Source of the DNA: Polyangiaceae bacterium
Lineage (GTDB): Bacteria > Myxococcota_A > Polyangia > Polyangiales > Polyangiaceae
DNA: 64,000 nucleotides
Direction of reading: 5' to 3'
Assembly (NCBI GenBank): GCA_019637295.1
Contig: JAHBVX010000003.1
Span: 248,001-312,000 of the forward strand
A program made the translations under genes and the position numbers. The notes below the pieces were generated by a model. It was not told where the DNA came from. It saw only the letters and a program-made list of their open reading frames with translations, and did not search any database. This document shows positions 17,010-25,115 of this stretch, piece by piece. The stretch's first letter is position 1, and each line of letters opens with the position of its first letter.

Positions 17010-17968
17010 AGCGGTCGCTGCGACGCATCCTGTGGGTGATGCTGGCAGCCATCGTGCTGTACGGCGTGTTCGTCTTCGTCAGCGGCTACCGCGCGATCGA
17101 GGCGAGCCTTCGGGACTTCCGCTGGAGCGCGCTGGCCTTGGCCCTGGCCCTCGCGAGCGCGAACTACGGCATGCGCTTCCTGAAGTGGGAGTACTACCTC
17201 GCGCGGCTGGACATCCGCGGTATCCGCAAGACTCACAGCCTGCTGATCTTTCTGTCGGGCTTCGTACTCACGGTCACACCGGGCAAGGTCGGCGAGGTGT
17301 TCAAGAGCGCCGTCCTCGCCCAGACTCACGGCATCCCAGCGGCGCGCACGGCGCCGATCGTGATCGCGGAGCGACTGACGGACGTGATCGGCGTGATCGT
17401 GCTGATCGTGGTCGGCAGCGCTGGCTTCGCTGGAGGGCTCGACTGGGCCATCGCCGGCTCAGTGGCGGTGGCCCTCGGGCTGGTGGCGATCCTGTGGCAG
17501 CCTCCGAGCGAGTTGCTCATCGGGTGGCTGGCGGCGCGGCGGGGTCGCTTGGCCGCGCTGGCCCCCAAGCTGCGCGAGGGCGTCGTCAGCCTGCGCATCG
17601 TCGCCAGCCCCGCGGCGCTGCTGTGGCCCACGCTCTTGTCGATCCTGGGCTGGGGACTCGAGGGGCTGGCGCTCTACGTGCTGCTGTCGGGCTTCGGGGC
17701 GCCGGTCCCGCTGCCCCTGGCGCTGTTCTTCTATGCGACGGCGACGCTCGCCGGCGCGCTCGTGCCCGTTCCGGGCGGCCTGGGTGTCGCCGAGGCGATG
17801 ATCCAGGAGCAGCTCGTGCGCTTGGGCGGCGTCGCGCAGGGACCCGCCACCAGCGCCATGATCTTGATCCGGTTCTCCACGCTGTGGTGGGCCGTGCTCA
17901 TCGGGTTCGCCGCCCTCGGGCTACTGCGCAGGAGCTTTCCGGCCCTGCTCGCCGATCGCACGGAGTGA
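17006..17968 (+). CDS. YbhN/UPF0104 (LPG-synthase-like transmembrane) family protein
   Basis: 320 aa with about eight hydrophobic segments. The signatures TPGKVGEVFKSAVLA and VPVPGGLGVAEAMI are typical of the flippase-like integral membrane domain of lysylphosphatidylglycerol synthases and the stand-alone YbhN/UPF0104 family. There is no MprF acyltransferase domain, so a role in lipid or lipid-linked glycan movement is plausible but unproven. The start at ATG 17006 overlaps the upstream 62-aa gene. The 3' end overlaps convergent rluD by 48 bp. Confidence 0.88.
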   Translation: MKRSLRRILWVMLAAIVLYGVFVFVSGYRAIEASLRDFRWSALALALALASANYGMRFLKWEYYLARLDIRGIRKTHSLLIFLSGFVLTVTPGKVGEVFKSAVLAQTHGIPAARTAPIVIAERLTDVIGVIVLIVVGSAGFAGGLDWAIAGSVAVALGLVAILWQPPSELLIGWLAARRGRLAALAPKLREGVVSLRIVASPAALLWPTLLSILGWGLEGLALYVLLSGFGAPVPLPLALFFYATATLAGALVPVPGGLGVAEAMIQEQLVRLGGVAQGPATSAMILIRFSTLWWAVLIGFAALGLLRRSFPALLADRTE

Positions 17969-18925
17969 GTCGCTCCCACGCGAGAGACACTCGAGCGCCC
18001 GCGCGAAGTCGTCCGGCAAGGGCGCCGAGAAGCGCAGGGGCTGTCGAGTCACTGGGTGAACGAAGCCGAGTGTACGCGCGTGCAACGCCTGACGCCCGAT
18101 GCGTCCCGCGGCCTCGACGAGCCACGGATCCGACGGAGCTCGTCCGTAGACTCGGTCCGCGAGTATGGGCGTGTGGGGCTGCTCCGCCAGGTGAACTCGG
18201 ATCTGGTGCGTGCGTCCGGTCTCGAGTCGACAGCTGACGTGGGCGGCGCGCCCCTCGGCCAGCACTGCCTGCACGGAGACGTGAGTCACCGCCGCACGGC
18301 CCTCGCGCACGAGGGAGGAGAACTTGACGCGCGCCTGCGGATGGCGACCATACGCCGTTCGGATCGCACCCGCCGGGGGTACGCCGATGGTGAGCGCCGT
18401 GTACTCGCGCTCTACCGAGCGGGCCGAGAGCTGAGCCTTGAGTCCCTCCCGCGCAACCTCGTCCTTGGCCACCACGAGCAAACCGCTCGTGTCCCGATCC
18501 AGTCGGTGCACGATGCCGGGGCGGGTGTGGCCCTGCAGGTCCCGCGGATCACTGGGCGCGCGTCGAAACCCAGGACGGGCGAGCAGGCCGTTGACCAGGG
18601 TCCGACTGCGATGTCCCCGCGCGGGATGAACTACCAGGCCAGCGGGCTTGTCCACGACGATCAGGTGCTCGTCCTCGTACACGACGGCGAAGACCACGGA
18701 AGCATCCGGCTCGGCGGTGCTGGTCGGCGCAGGGCCAGGCCGCACCTCGACGACTTCGCCCTCCTGCGGAGTGTCCTTGGCGCGGCAGCGCCGCCCGCCC
18801 ACGGTGACGCGCCCCTCTTCGATCCAGCGCTGCACGCTGGAGCGCGAGGTGTCCTCGAGCCACTCCGTCACGAGCTTGTCCAGCCGCTGGTGGGCTTGCG
18901 CGGGCCCAACCACGAAGCGGAGCAC
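17921..18925 (-). CDS. RluA-family 23S rRNA pseudouridine synthase (RluD-like)
   Basis: 334 aa. An N-terminal S4 RNA-binding domain (about 12-60) is followed by the pseudouridine synthase core with the catalytic motif HRLDRDTSGL, Asp143. The layout S4 plus RluA core matches RluC and RluD; in E. coli RluD modifies helix 69 of 23S rRNA. Which site this paralogue modifies is not readable from the motif. It overlaps the convergent YbhN-family gene by 48 bp. Confidence 0.93.
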   Translation of the reverse strand: MLRFVVGPAQAHQRLDKLVTEWLEDTSRSSVQRWIEEGRVTVGGRRCRAKDTPQEGEVVEVRPGPAPTSTAEPDASVVFAVVYEDEHLIVVDKPAGLVVHPARGHRSRTLVNGLLARPGFRRAPSDPRDLQGHTRPGIVHRLDRDTSGLLVVAKDEVAREGLKAQLSARSVEREYTALTIGVPPAGAIRTAYGRHPQARVKFSSLVREGRAAVTHVSVQAVLAEGRAAHVSCRLETGRTHQIRVHLAEQPHTPILADRVYGRAPSDPWLVEAAGRIGRQALHARTLGFVHPVTRQPLRFSAPLPDDFARALECLSRGSDSLRAIGEQGRKAPAQ

Positions 18926-18929
18926 GAGA

Positions 18930-19193
18930 CTACCAGATCGCGCTCTTGATGTGCCCCTTCGACTTCACCAGGATGTCGACCAGCGCACGATCGTAGAAGT
19001 TCTTGCCGTAGAGGTCGGGAGAGACTCGGCTCTTGTACAGCGCGCGACCTTCTTCGATCTCTTCGGAGAGTTCGGTGAACAGCGAGTCGCTCTCGATGCC
19101 GCGCACGATCTTCTCTTCGTTGTAGAGTGACAGATCGCTGGCGATCGCGCGAGCGAGGCGCCGGGCAGCTTCTTCAGTCTCGATCAGCGGCAT
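18930..19193 (-). CDS. Small conserved-looking protein of unknown function
   Basis: 87 aa, soluble, predicted mostly helical, with a charged centre (ELSEEIEEGRALYKSR) and an ordered C-terminus (KNFYDRALVDILVKSKG). It has low Ala/Arg content and low bias compared with antisense readings, which supports coding. It overlaps the upstream glycosyltransferase gene by 20 bp and ends 4 bp before rluD, so it is part of that run. I do not recognise a domain. Confidence 0.75.
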   Translation of the reverse strand: MPLIETEEAARRLARAIASDLSLYNEEKIVRGIESDSLFTELSEEIEEGRALYKSRVSPDLYGKNFYDRALVDILVKSKGHIKSAIW

Positions 19194-20562
19194 CGGAGTT
19201 CTCCAACTGGGGGCCTGCAGTATCCCCCGAGGGGCGTCGAGGTGTCAAAATGCAGCCGGCGAGCGCCGCCACCAGCCCGAACACGACCATCGAGTAGCGC
19301 GCGGCGCCGAAGAAAACCGCGTGCGTCAGCGCAGTCGCGGCGATGGTGGCGGCGGCCAGCAGCGCGGGAGGGTGCTCGAGCGCCCGGCGACCCCGGAGGG
19401 CCACGAGCGCCACCAGGCCCAGATACCCGACGGTGGCCCAAGGCGTCAGCAGGGCAGCAGCAGCCACGCCGGCCACCCCCTGCTGCCATCGGGGTCGGTC
19501 CCTCGCGAGCCCGAGCAGCGCGAGCAGCAGCAGCAGACGGGCAGCCAGGGCCTCGAGCGCCGCGAGCTGCCGGGTGGCGGGCTCGGAGAGCGCGTCCGGA
19601 CCCGCGCCTCGCAGGTACCACGCGGCGCTGCCGCCGCCGTCAAAGGTCTCGGAGAGCTTGCGCGGTGCGAGCGCCAACCACGCCCCGGGACGGCGCATGA
19701 TGTACGCCCGCGCCTCCCGGCCGAAGCACGCGTCCTTCTCGGCCTCGGCGAAGACCTCACGACACGGGAGCGGCACTGCGGCTCCTACCAGCGCCTCGTA
19801 CCCGCCCGTCGCGCCGGGCATGGCGCCGATCAGCAGGTTCCAGCCGCCGTTGGCGCTCACCAACACGCAGCGCCCCATCAGGGTGCAGTTGCGCGCGGTC
19901 CACGGCATCACCAGCGCCAGCGCCAGCGCGCTGACCACCACTGGGCGCAGCAGCAAAGCCCAGCGTCGGCCGCGCGACGCCGCCAGGCCAAACACGGGAG
20001 CGAGCAGGATGCACTGCGGCCGAACCAAGGTGATGACCGCGAAGACCGCTCCCAGCGCCGCCACCCCGAACCAGCCCCGCCGGGCCCGACGGGTCTCGAC
20101 GGCTACCCAGCCCGCGATCAGCAGCAGCGACGCCACGAACCCCTCCGTCATGACGGCGGGCGTGTACAGGACCAACGCGGGGTGTAGCGCCACCGCCCAC
20201 GCTGCCAGCCGCGCTCCCGAGCGCGACGCCACGGTGCGAGCCAGACGATGGGCGGCGAGCACGGCCACACCCCCGAGCAGCGCTCCGAGCCCCATGGCCA
20301 CGGCGGGCTCGTGGCCAAGCACGCGATAGGCGCCCGCGACGAGCGCCGGGTAACCAACGGGGTAGTGCGCAGCGTGGGTGATCGCGCCATCGGGCCACGC
20401 CCAAGTGTAGCCCTGACCCGACGCCAATCGCGACGCCAAGACATGGTAGAAATAGCCGTCCGCGGCCGGCGGAAAGCGGGGTGCGCCCCAGAGGACGAGC
20501 GCCGCCCGCAGCAGCCAGCCAACGATCATGGCCGAAGCGACGTCGAGGCGCTCGGCCTTCAT
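19174..20562 (-). CDS. GT-C glycosyltransferase (family 39-like) membrane protein
   Basis: 462 aa from ATG 20562, with roughly 10-12 hydrophobic segments. The first periplasmic loop carries PPAADGYFYH, followed by THAAHYPVGYPAL, as in dolichyl/undecaprenyl-phosphate mannosyltransferase (PMT_2) proteins. Such enzymes move a sugar from a polyprenyl-phosphate carrier to protein or lipid on the outer face of the inner membrane. The start overlaps the maf stop codon. Donor and acceptor are unknown. Confidence 0.83.
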   Translation of the reverse strand: MKAERLDVASAMIVGWLLRAALVLWGAPRFPPAADGYFYHVLASRLASGQGYTWAWPDGAITHAAHYPVGYPALVAGAYRVLGHEPAVAMGLGALLGGVAVLAAHRLARTVASRSGARLAAWAVALHPALVLYTPAVMTEGFVASLLLIAGWVAVETRRARRGWFGVAALGAVFAVITLVRPQCILLAPVFGLAASRGRRWALLLRPVVVSALALALVMPWTARNCTLMGRCVLVSANGGWNLLIGAMPGATGGYEALVGAAVPLPCREVFAEAEKDACFGREARAYIMRRPGAWLALAPRKLSETFDGGGSAAWYLRGAGPDALSEPATRQLAALEALAARLLLLLALLGLARDRPRWQQGVAGVAAAALLTPWATVGYLGLVALVALRGRRALEHPPALLAAATIAATALTHAVFFGAARYSMVVFGLVAALAGCILTPRRPSGDTAGPQLENSDAADRD

Positions 20563-21188
20563 GCGCCGCGCACGGGCAGCTCGCCCAGCAGCGTGAGCCG
20601 ACGCAGCTCGAGGACGACCTCGCACAGCGGCAGACCCACGACGTTCGTGTACGAGCCGTCGATGCGCTGCACCAAGTGGGCAAACACACCTTGGATTGCG
20701 TAGGCTCCAGCCTTGTCCTTGCCCTCCCGCGAAGCCACGTAGCGTTCGAGTTCACCGCGCGCCACCTCGCGCACGAACACGCGCGTGCTCACCGTGACCA
20801 TGCTCGCCGCCTCGTGGGGCGCAGCACGCGTCGCGATGGCGAAGTTCGTCAACACCGAGTGCCAGCGGCCCGCGATCCGCCGGAGCATCTCGAGCGCCTC
20901 GTCGTCGTCGCAGGGCTTACCCAGTATCGCGTCGTCCACCACGACGATCGTATCCGCAACCAGCACCCCTGCAGCAGCGCCGACTCCGCCGGCGGTAGCC
21001 GCCGACAGCTTCTGTCCAACGACGCGCCGCAGGTAGCCGGCCGGAGCTTCTCCCCCACCCACGCGCTCATCCACGCTGGCGACGCGCAGTTCGAGGGGAA
21101 TGCCGAGCCCAGACAACAGCTCACGGCGCCGCGGTGAACCCGAGCCGAGCAACAATGGGTGCTGCGCGGAGATCTGCAGCGGCGACAT
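20559..21188 (-). CDS. maf: Maf-family nucleoside triphosphate pyrophosphatase
   Basis: 209 aa from ATG 21188. The N-terminal SGSPRRREL motif and the VADTIVVVDD segment with the general-base Asp are diagnostic of Maf/YhdE/YceF, which hydrolyses dTTP/UTP or m7GTP and other non-canonical nucleotides. A QGVFAHLVQRIDGSYTNVVGLP segment near the end completes the family pattern; which of the Maf specificities applies is not clear. It overlaps the downstream glycosyltransferase gene by 4 bp. Confidence 0.93.
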   Translation of the reverse strand: MSPLQISAQHPLLLGSGSPRRRELLSGLGIPLELRVASVDERVGGGEAPAGYLRRVVGQKLSAATAGGVGAAAGVLVADTIVVVDDAILGKPCDDDEALEMLRRIAGRWHSVLTNFAIATRAAPHEAASMVTVSTRVFVREVARGELERYVASREGKDKAGAYAIQGVFAHLVQRIDGSYTNVVGLPLCEVVLELRRLTLLGELPVRGA

Positions 21189-21264
21189 CCAGCACCGCGT
21201 ACCACACGACGGCGCGCGATTGTCGCTCGACAGGGGGCGGAGACTCGTACCAAGCTCCTGAGCA

Positions 21265-22251
21265 GTGACGGCCCTCCACCTCGCGAGCCGCGTCGGCGGT
21301 CTGATCCTCCTCATCGCCCTGCCCCGCACCGCCAGCTCGTCTCCGTGCGACCCGGCAGGCTCGATCAGCACCTGCGTGGACGCCGAGGGGCTGCAGCTCC
21401 CGGGCGGGGACTCGAGCTTCGTCGGGTTACCCGAGGCGCGCGCTCCACGCTCGGGACGCGTGGTCGTCGGCGTCGCCACCACCTACGCCTACCGGCCGCT
21501 GGTGCTCAACGTCGCGTCGCCGGATCCAGAGGGCCGGGACATCGAGCTGGTCAAGGATCTAGCGACCACGTCCCTCGCCTGGTCCTACGCGCCGAGGGAT
21601 TGGCTCGAAGCGCTCCTGGTGTTGCCCTTCACCCCGTACCAACGCGGCTCCGGCCCGAACGCTCTCGCCTCCCAGACGGGTACGGCGCTGCCGCGCACCG
21701 CGGTGCGCGACCCGCGGCTGGGCGCAGCCTTCGCGCTACCGAGCCCGCTGCCCGAGCTCGACGCGCGAGCCCTGGTCGAGCTCGCCCTGCCCCTGGGCGA
21801 TCCGGATCGCTTTGCGCGCAGCCCGTCGGCCACGTTCTCGCCCGGCCTGGCGCTCGGCTCTCGCCAGGGTCGCCTCGAGCTTGGCAGCTTCCTCGGGCTG
21901 CGCCTGCGTGAAGCAGCGCGCCTGGAGTCGGCGCGCGTTGGCTCCGAGCTGGTCGGCATGGTTGGAGTCGCCGCGCAGGTGCTCGAGCGCGAGCAGCTCA
22001 GCGTTGCCCTCGAGGCCCACCTGCGCAGCACGCTGTTGACGCAACCCGGTGGCGCTACCCTCGCACCGGCGGAGTGGCTCTTGTCGGTGCGCTCGGTGCC
22101 AAGTGCACACGAGCGCCTCGTACTTCAGCTTGGTGGCGGCACCGCGCTGCCGCTCTCGAGCGGCGAGCGAGACGGCGAGACCACGCACTTCGCCGGCGCG
22201 ACAGCGCCTGCGCTGCGCGGCGTGCTCGGCGTCCGCTACGTGGCCGACTGA
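21265..22251 (+). CDS. Exported, probably outer-membrane beta-barrel protein
   Basis: 328 aa from GTG 21265. It has a signal peptide (residues 1-25, ending TASSS). The mature protein is built of alternating hydrophobic strands and short turns typical of a porin-like or transport-related barrel (ALVELALPLGDPDRFARS, LGSFLGLRLREAARL, GVLGVRYVAD). A conserved Cys pair (CDPAGSISTC) follows the signal peptide. Function unknown. Confidence 0.68.
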   Translation: MTALHLASRVGGLILLIALPRTASSSPCDPAGSISTCVDAEGLQLPGGDSSFVGLPEARAPRSGRVVVGVATTYAYRPLVLNVASPDPEGRDIELVKDLATTSLAWSYAPRDWLEALLVLPFTPYQRGSGPNALASQTGTALPRTAVRDPRLGAAFALPSPLPELDARALVELALPLGDPDRFARSPSATFSPGLALGSRQGRLELGSFLGLRLREAARLESARVGSELVGMVGVAAQVLEREQLSVALEAHLRSTLLTQPGGATLAPAEWLLSVRSVPSAHERLVLQLGGGTALPLSSGERDGETTHFAGATAPALRGVLGVRYVAD

Positions 22252-22296
22252 GCGACTCACCACACCGCGCTCACCGCACAGCGGACGGCCCGTGGC

Positions 22297-22890
22297 TCAG
22301 AACACGCGTTCGTGAATGTAGATCTGGTCGCCCGCCTGCAGCGGAATGTCCTGGGAACGCCCCTCGGTGATCGACTCCACGCTGAGCACGACGGTCTGAG
22401 TCCCTTTCTTCGTGCGGCGCGTGAGGTTGACTCGGTCCTTGTTGGCGATGGACGTGAGCCCGCCGGACAGCGAGATGGCTTGGATCAAGGTCATGCCCGG
22501 GGTCAGCGGGAAGCTGCCGGGCTTCTGCACCTGCCCGAGCACGGTGATGCGCTTACTGTTGTACTCCTTGACGCTCACGACCACGCTCGGATCCGTCAGG
22601 ATCTTCTTCTCGATCAGCGTCTTGCGTACGAGGCGTGCGACCTCCTGCGGCTCGAGGCCGCTGACCGTGAGGGTCTGGATGTAGGGCAGATCGACGGTGC
22701 CGTCGGACGCCACCTGGTACTCCTGCGGGAGATCTTTCTCGCCCACGATCTGAAGCTGGAACAGGTCGCCCGGACCGAGGGTGGTGCTCTCCATCGGCGG
22801 GGCCAGGCGCACATGACTGTTGTCCGCGCGCGGCCCGCACCCGAGAGCGAGCAAGCAAAGAACCGTCAGGACGACCCGAAACGAGTGCAT
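22297..22890 (-). CDS. OPX-family polysaccharide export lipoprotein (Wza-like)
   Basis: 197 aa with a signal peptide and lipobox (Cys18). A polysaccharide-export domain (LGPGDLFQLQIVGEKDL, ASDGTVDLPYIQTLTVSG) is followed by one SLBB beta-grasp domain (ITVLGQVQKPGSFPL). It lacks the C-terminal amphipathic helix that lets E. coli Wza span the outer membrane, as in short myxobacterial OPX proteins (WzaB and similar), which work with a separate outer-membrane barrel. The adjacent gene encodes such a barrel. Acts in export of a surface polysaccharide across the periplasm. Confidence 0.9.
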   Translation of the reverse strand: MHSFRVVLTVLCLLALGCGPRADNSHVRLAPPMESTTLGPGDLFQLQIVGEKDLPQEYQVASDGTVDLPYIQTLTVSGLEPQEVARLVRKTLIEKKILTDPSVVVSVKEYNSKRITVLGQVQKPGSFPLTPGMTLIQAISLSGGLTSIANKDRVNLTRRTKKGTQTVVLSVESITEGRSQDIPLQAGDQIYIHERVF

Positions 22891-22954
22891 GTCTGCTGTG
22901 AGTGTGCCGCGGGGCACTCGTCGTTCAAATCACGAGCGGCACCGCCGGGCCGGG

Positions 22955-24307
22955 TCACATGAACCAGCGCGCGCCGACCCAGATCTGAAAGCGCGAGAAC
23001 TGCAGGTTGTCCGTCGCGCCGGTGACCTGATCCACCGGGATGCGAACGTCGTCGAGCGCGGCGGTGTAGCGGAAGGTGGTGTTGATGCCGACCGTGTCGC
23101 TCGGCCGGTACTCGGCGAACGCCGTCGCATCCATGCGATTCTCACCGAAGGAGCCGGTGCGGGGGTTGCCGTCGGCGAAGAACGTGTCCGGGTGGGTGTG
23201 GCGGTTGAACCCACCCTCGAGGGTCAGCAGCGCCACGCCGCCTGCGAAGTAGCTGATGTTGGCGTAGCCGCGGTCACGTCGGTAGTAGTCACCCAGGTAG
23301 CTGTTCGAGTAGTCCCGGATGTAGCCAGCCGCGATCGACGCCAAGCCCACCGTCGCGTCGCCGGGCTGCAGCTGAGGCTGGGGCAGGATGAACCACTTGA
23401 GCTCGCCGTGCGCGACGGGCCCCTCGTAGTTGCGCACCGGCACTAGGCCGTTGCTCTCGTAGAAGCTCGCGGCCCAGCCCGCCATGGCGAGCAGGGCGAA
23501 ATGGTTCGTGAACAGGCCGTTGAGACCAACTCGGGAACGGAACAGCTGCGCGTCGTTCTGCGCCGTGCTGTCCGAGTAGCGGAGGAAGCCGACCTCTCCG
23601 TCGTAAAGCAGCGCGGTGCGCGGCAGGAAGCGCCAGCGATTGCGCATCTTCACGAAGTGGTTGGCGTTGTCCAGATCCGAGAATGCGTCCTTCTCGAAGT
23701 AGTTGTAGACGAGCTCGTAGCCGGCGCGCCACTCGAACAGTCCGCCGCCGGGCCGCCAGGTCACGCCCGTGCCCAGCCGCAGGCTGCCGCGGTCGAACGC
23801 CGCATCTTCGACCAACAGGTTCGAGGGCTCCACGTTGCGCACGAAGTCGCCGTACAGATCGAACCCGAACGGGCGCGTCGGGAAGACATCGAGCAGAAAG
23901 TTGGCGCCGGCGTTGAAGTGGCGCTGATCGCTCACCTCTTCGGAGAAGTCCGAGTCCGTCGCGAACAGCTCGTTGTAGGAGAAGTAGACGCCCGCTCGAA
24001 AGTTGAGCGTGGGCGGCGCCGCGCCTTCACCGCGTCGGGCAGGCCCGAGGGTGGACAGGGTGAGCGAGGGCGTGATGCGCAAGCGCAGCGCCGAGAGAAT
24101 GGGCTCCTCGTCGTCCGCGCGCTGGAAGTAGTTGGAGTCGTAGCCGAACTCACCGGCGACGCCGGGATGCAGCTCCAGGTTGCCCGTTCGAATACCGATG
24201 CCCTCGCTCAAGCGCCGATCTTGCAGCCAGGGAGAACTCTGGGCTGCCACCGGGAGGCTCGAAAGCGAGACGGCGAGCGCCGCCATAAGTAAGGCACGTG
24301 TCTTCAT
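22955..24307 (-). CDS. Outer-membrane beta-barrel protein, probable polysaccharide export porin
   Basis: 450 aa from ATG 24307 with GAGGGG about 9 nt upstream. A signal peptide ends at AAAQ-like VAAQ. The mature chain is rich in Tyr/Phe/Trp-ended beta strands and finishes in a terminal aromatic strand (FQIWVGARWFM), the usual BAM-recognised end of outer-membrane barrels. It lies between a periplasmic protein gene and an OPX gene, the arrangement known for myxobacterial Wzp porins paired with OPX proteins. The specific polymer is unknown. Confidence 0.82.
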   Translation of the reverse strand: MKTRALLMAALAVSLSSLPVAAQSSPWLQDRRLSEGIGIRTGNLELHPGVAGEFGYDSNYFQRADDEEPILSALRLRITPSLTLSTLGPARRGEGAAPPTLNFRAGVYFSYNELFATDSDFSEEVSDQRHFNAGANFLLDVFPTRPFGFDLYGDFVRNVEPSNLLVEDAAFDRGSLRLGTGVTWRPGGGLFEWRAGYELVYNYFEKDAFSDLDNANHFVKMRNRWRFLPRTALLYDGEVGFLRYSDSTAQNDAQLFRSRVGLNGLFTNHFALLAMAGWAASFYESNGLVPVRNYEGPVAHGELKWFILPQPQLQPGDATVGLASIAAGYIRDYSNSYLGDYYRRDRGYANISYFAGGVALLTLEGGFNRHTHPDTFFADGNPRTGSFGENRMDATAFAEYRPSDTVGINTTFRYTAALDDVRIPVDQVTGATDNLQFSRFQIWVGARWFM

Positions 24308-24368
24308 GGCAATTGGTGCCCCTCGCTCGTGCCGTGACGAACCGACGTCCATCCCGCCGAGCCCAGGA

Positions 24369-24950
24369 TCACTGCGTGGGACTGCTAACCGTGGGAGGCT
24401 GGGAGATCAACGGGTCGTCGGGGAAATTGGAAGGATCGTCGGGGATGGTGGGATCGATGTCCACGGTGATTTGGGTGTCGCCGATGAAGCCGGTCTCCTC
24501 GCCGATGCACTGGTTGGCCTCGGCGACTAGACTGCGCACGCGATCACGCAGCACCTGTATGACGGTGAACTCGTGTCGAGCCTGATCCGTGTCCTTGCGG
24601 CCGGCAGCGAGCTCGAGGTTGGGCAGGCGCTCGCGCGCCGCGCGGATGGCCACGTCGATCTGGTTCAGCTTGTCGTTGAGGCAGAGCACCTTCACGACGT
24701 CCCGCGCCTGGCGCGCCTCGGACAGCTGCTTGCGCACCGCGCCGGCGCCTTGCTCCATGCCCGGCATGTAGCTCCGGGCCTGAGTCAGCATCTGGTCCGG
24801 CGAGAGGTTGACGTCGCGCTGCGTGGCAAGCTCCGGGGGCGCCGGCGCGCCGGGCTGCTCCTGCGCGACCGCGACGCCAAACGCGCAGACGACCCCGGCG
24901 GCCAGCAAACCTGCCCAGAAACGCCTTCCCGCTCGGTGATTGATCCCCAT
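24369..24950 (-). CDS. Secreted helical protein at the head of the polysaccharide export unit
   Basis: 193 aa. A signal peptide (to about Ala29, VAVAQ) is followed by helical, charge-rich sequence (RKQLSEARQARDVVKVLCLNDKLNQIDVAI), consistent with coiled coil, and an acidic Pro-rich end. Two Cys (in LCLNDK and NQCIGEE) may form a disulfide. It is the first gene after a consensus promoter, and the ATG is only about 6 nt from the predicted transcript start. Comparable genes precede outer-membrane barrel/OPX pairs in myxobacteria, but the function is not established. Confidence 0.78.
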   Translation of the reverse strand: MGINHRAGRRFWAGLLAAGVVCAFGVAVAQEQPGAPAPPELATQRDVNLSPDQMLTQARSYMPGMEQGAGAVRKQLSEARQARDVVKVLCLNDKLNQIDVAIRAARERLPNLELAAGRKDTDQARHEFTVIQVLRDRVRSLVAEANQCIGEETGFIGDTQITVDIDPTIPDDPSNFPDDPLISQPPTVSSPTQ

Positions 24951-24962
24951 AGGACGGCGGCC

Positions 24963-24991
24963 AGTATAGGAAGAGGCCCCGGTGGTGTCAA
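24963..24991 (-). promoter_or_regulatory. Consensus housekeeping promoter of the polysaccharide export genes
   Basis: On the minus strand, TTGACA (24991-24986), an exact 17-nt spacer, then TATACT (24968-24963). This matches the sigma-70 consensus in 11 of 12 positions, in a GC-rich gap. The predicted transcription start is near 24956. That leaves a leader of about 6 nt before the ATG at 24950, with no Shine-Dalgarno. Confidence 0.8.
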
Positions 24992-25115
24992 CGCGGGAAC
25001 ATGCGTCAGAAGTTTTCATGATTTCAACCAGTTGAGCGCGCAGGACCCGTCGCGGGCCGCACCGACGGTTCGATGCAGCCCAGCGACCCCCCATTCAGCC
25101 CGTCGCCCGGCCGGT

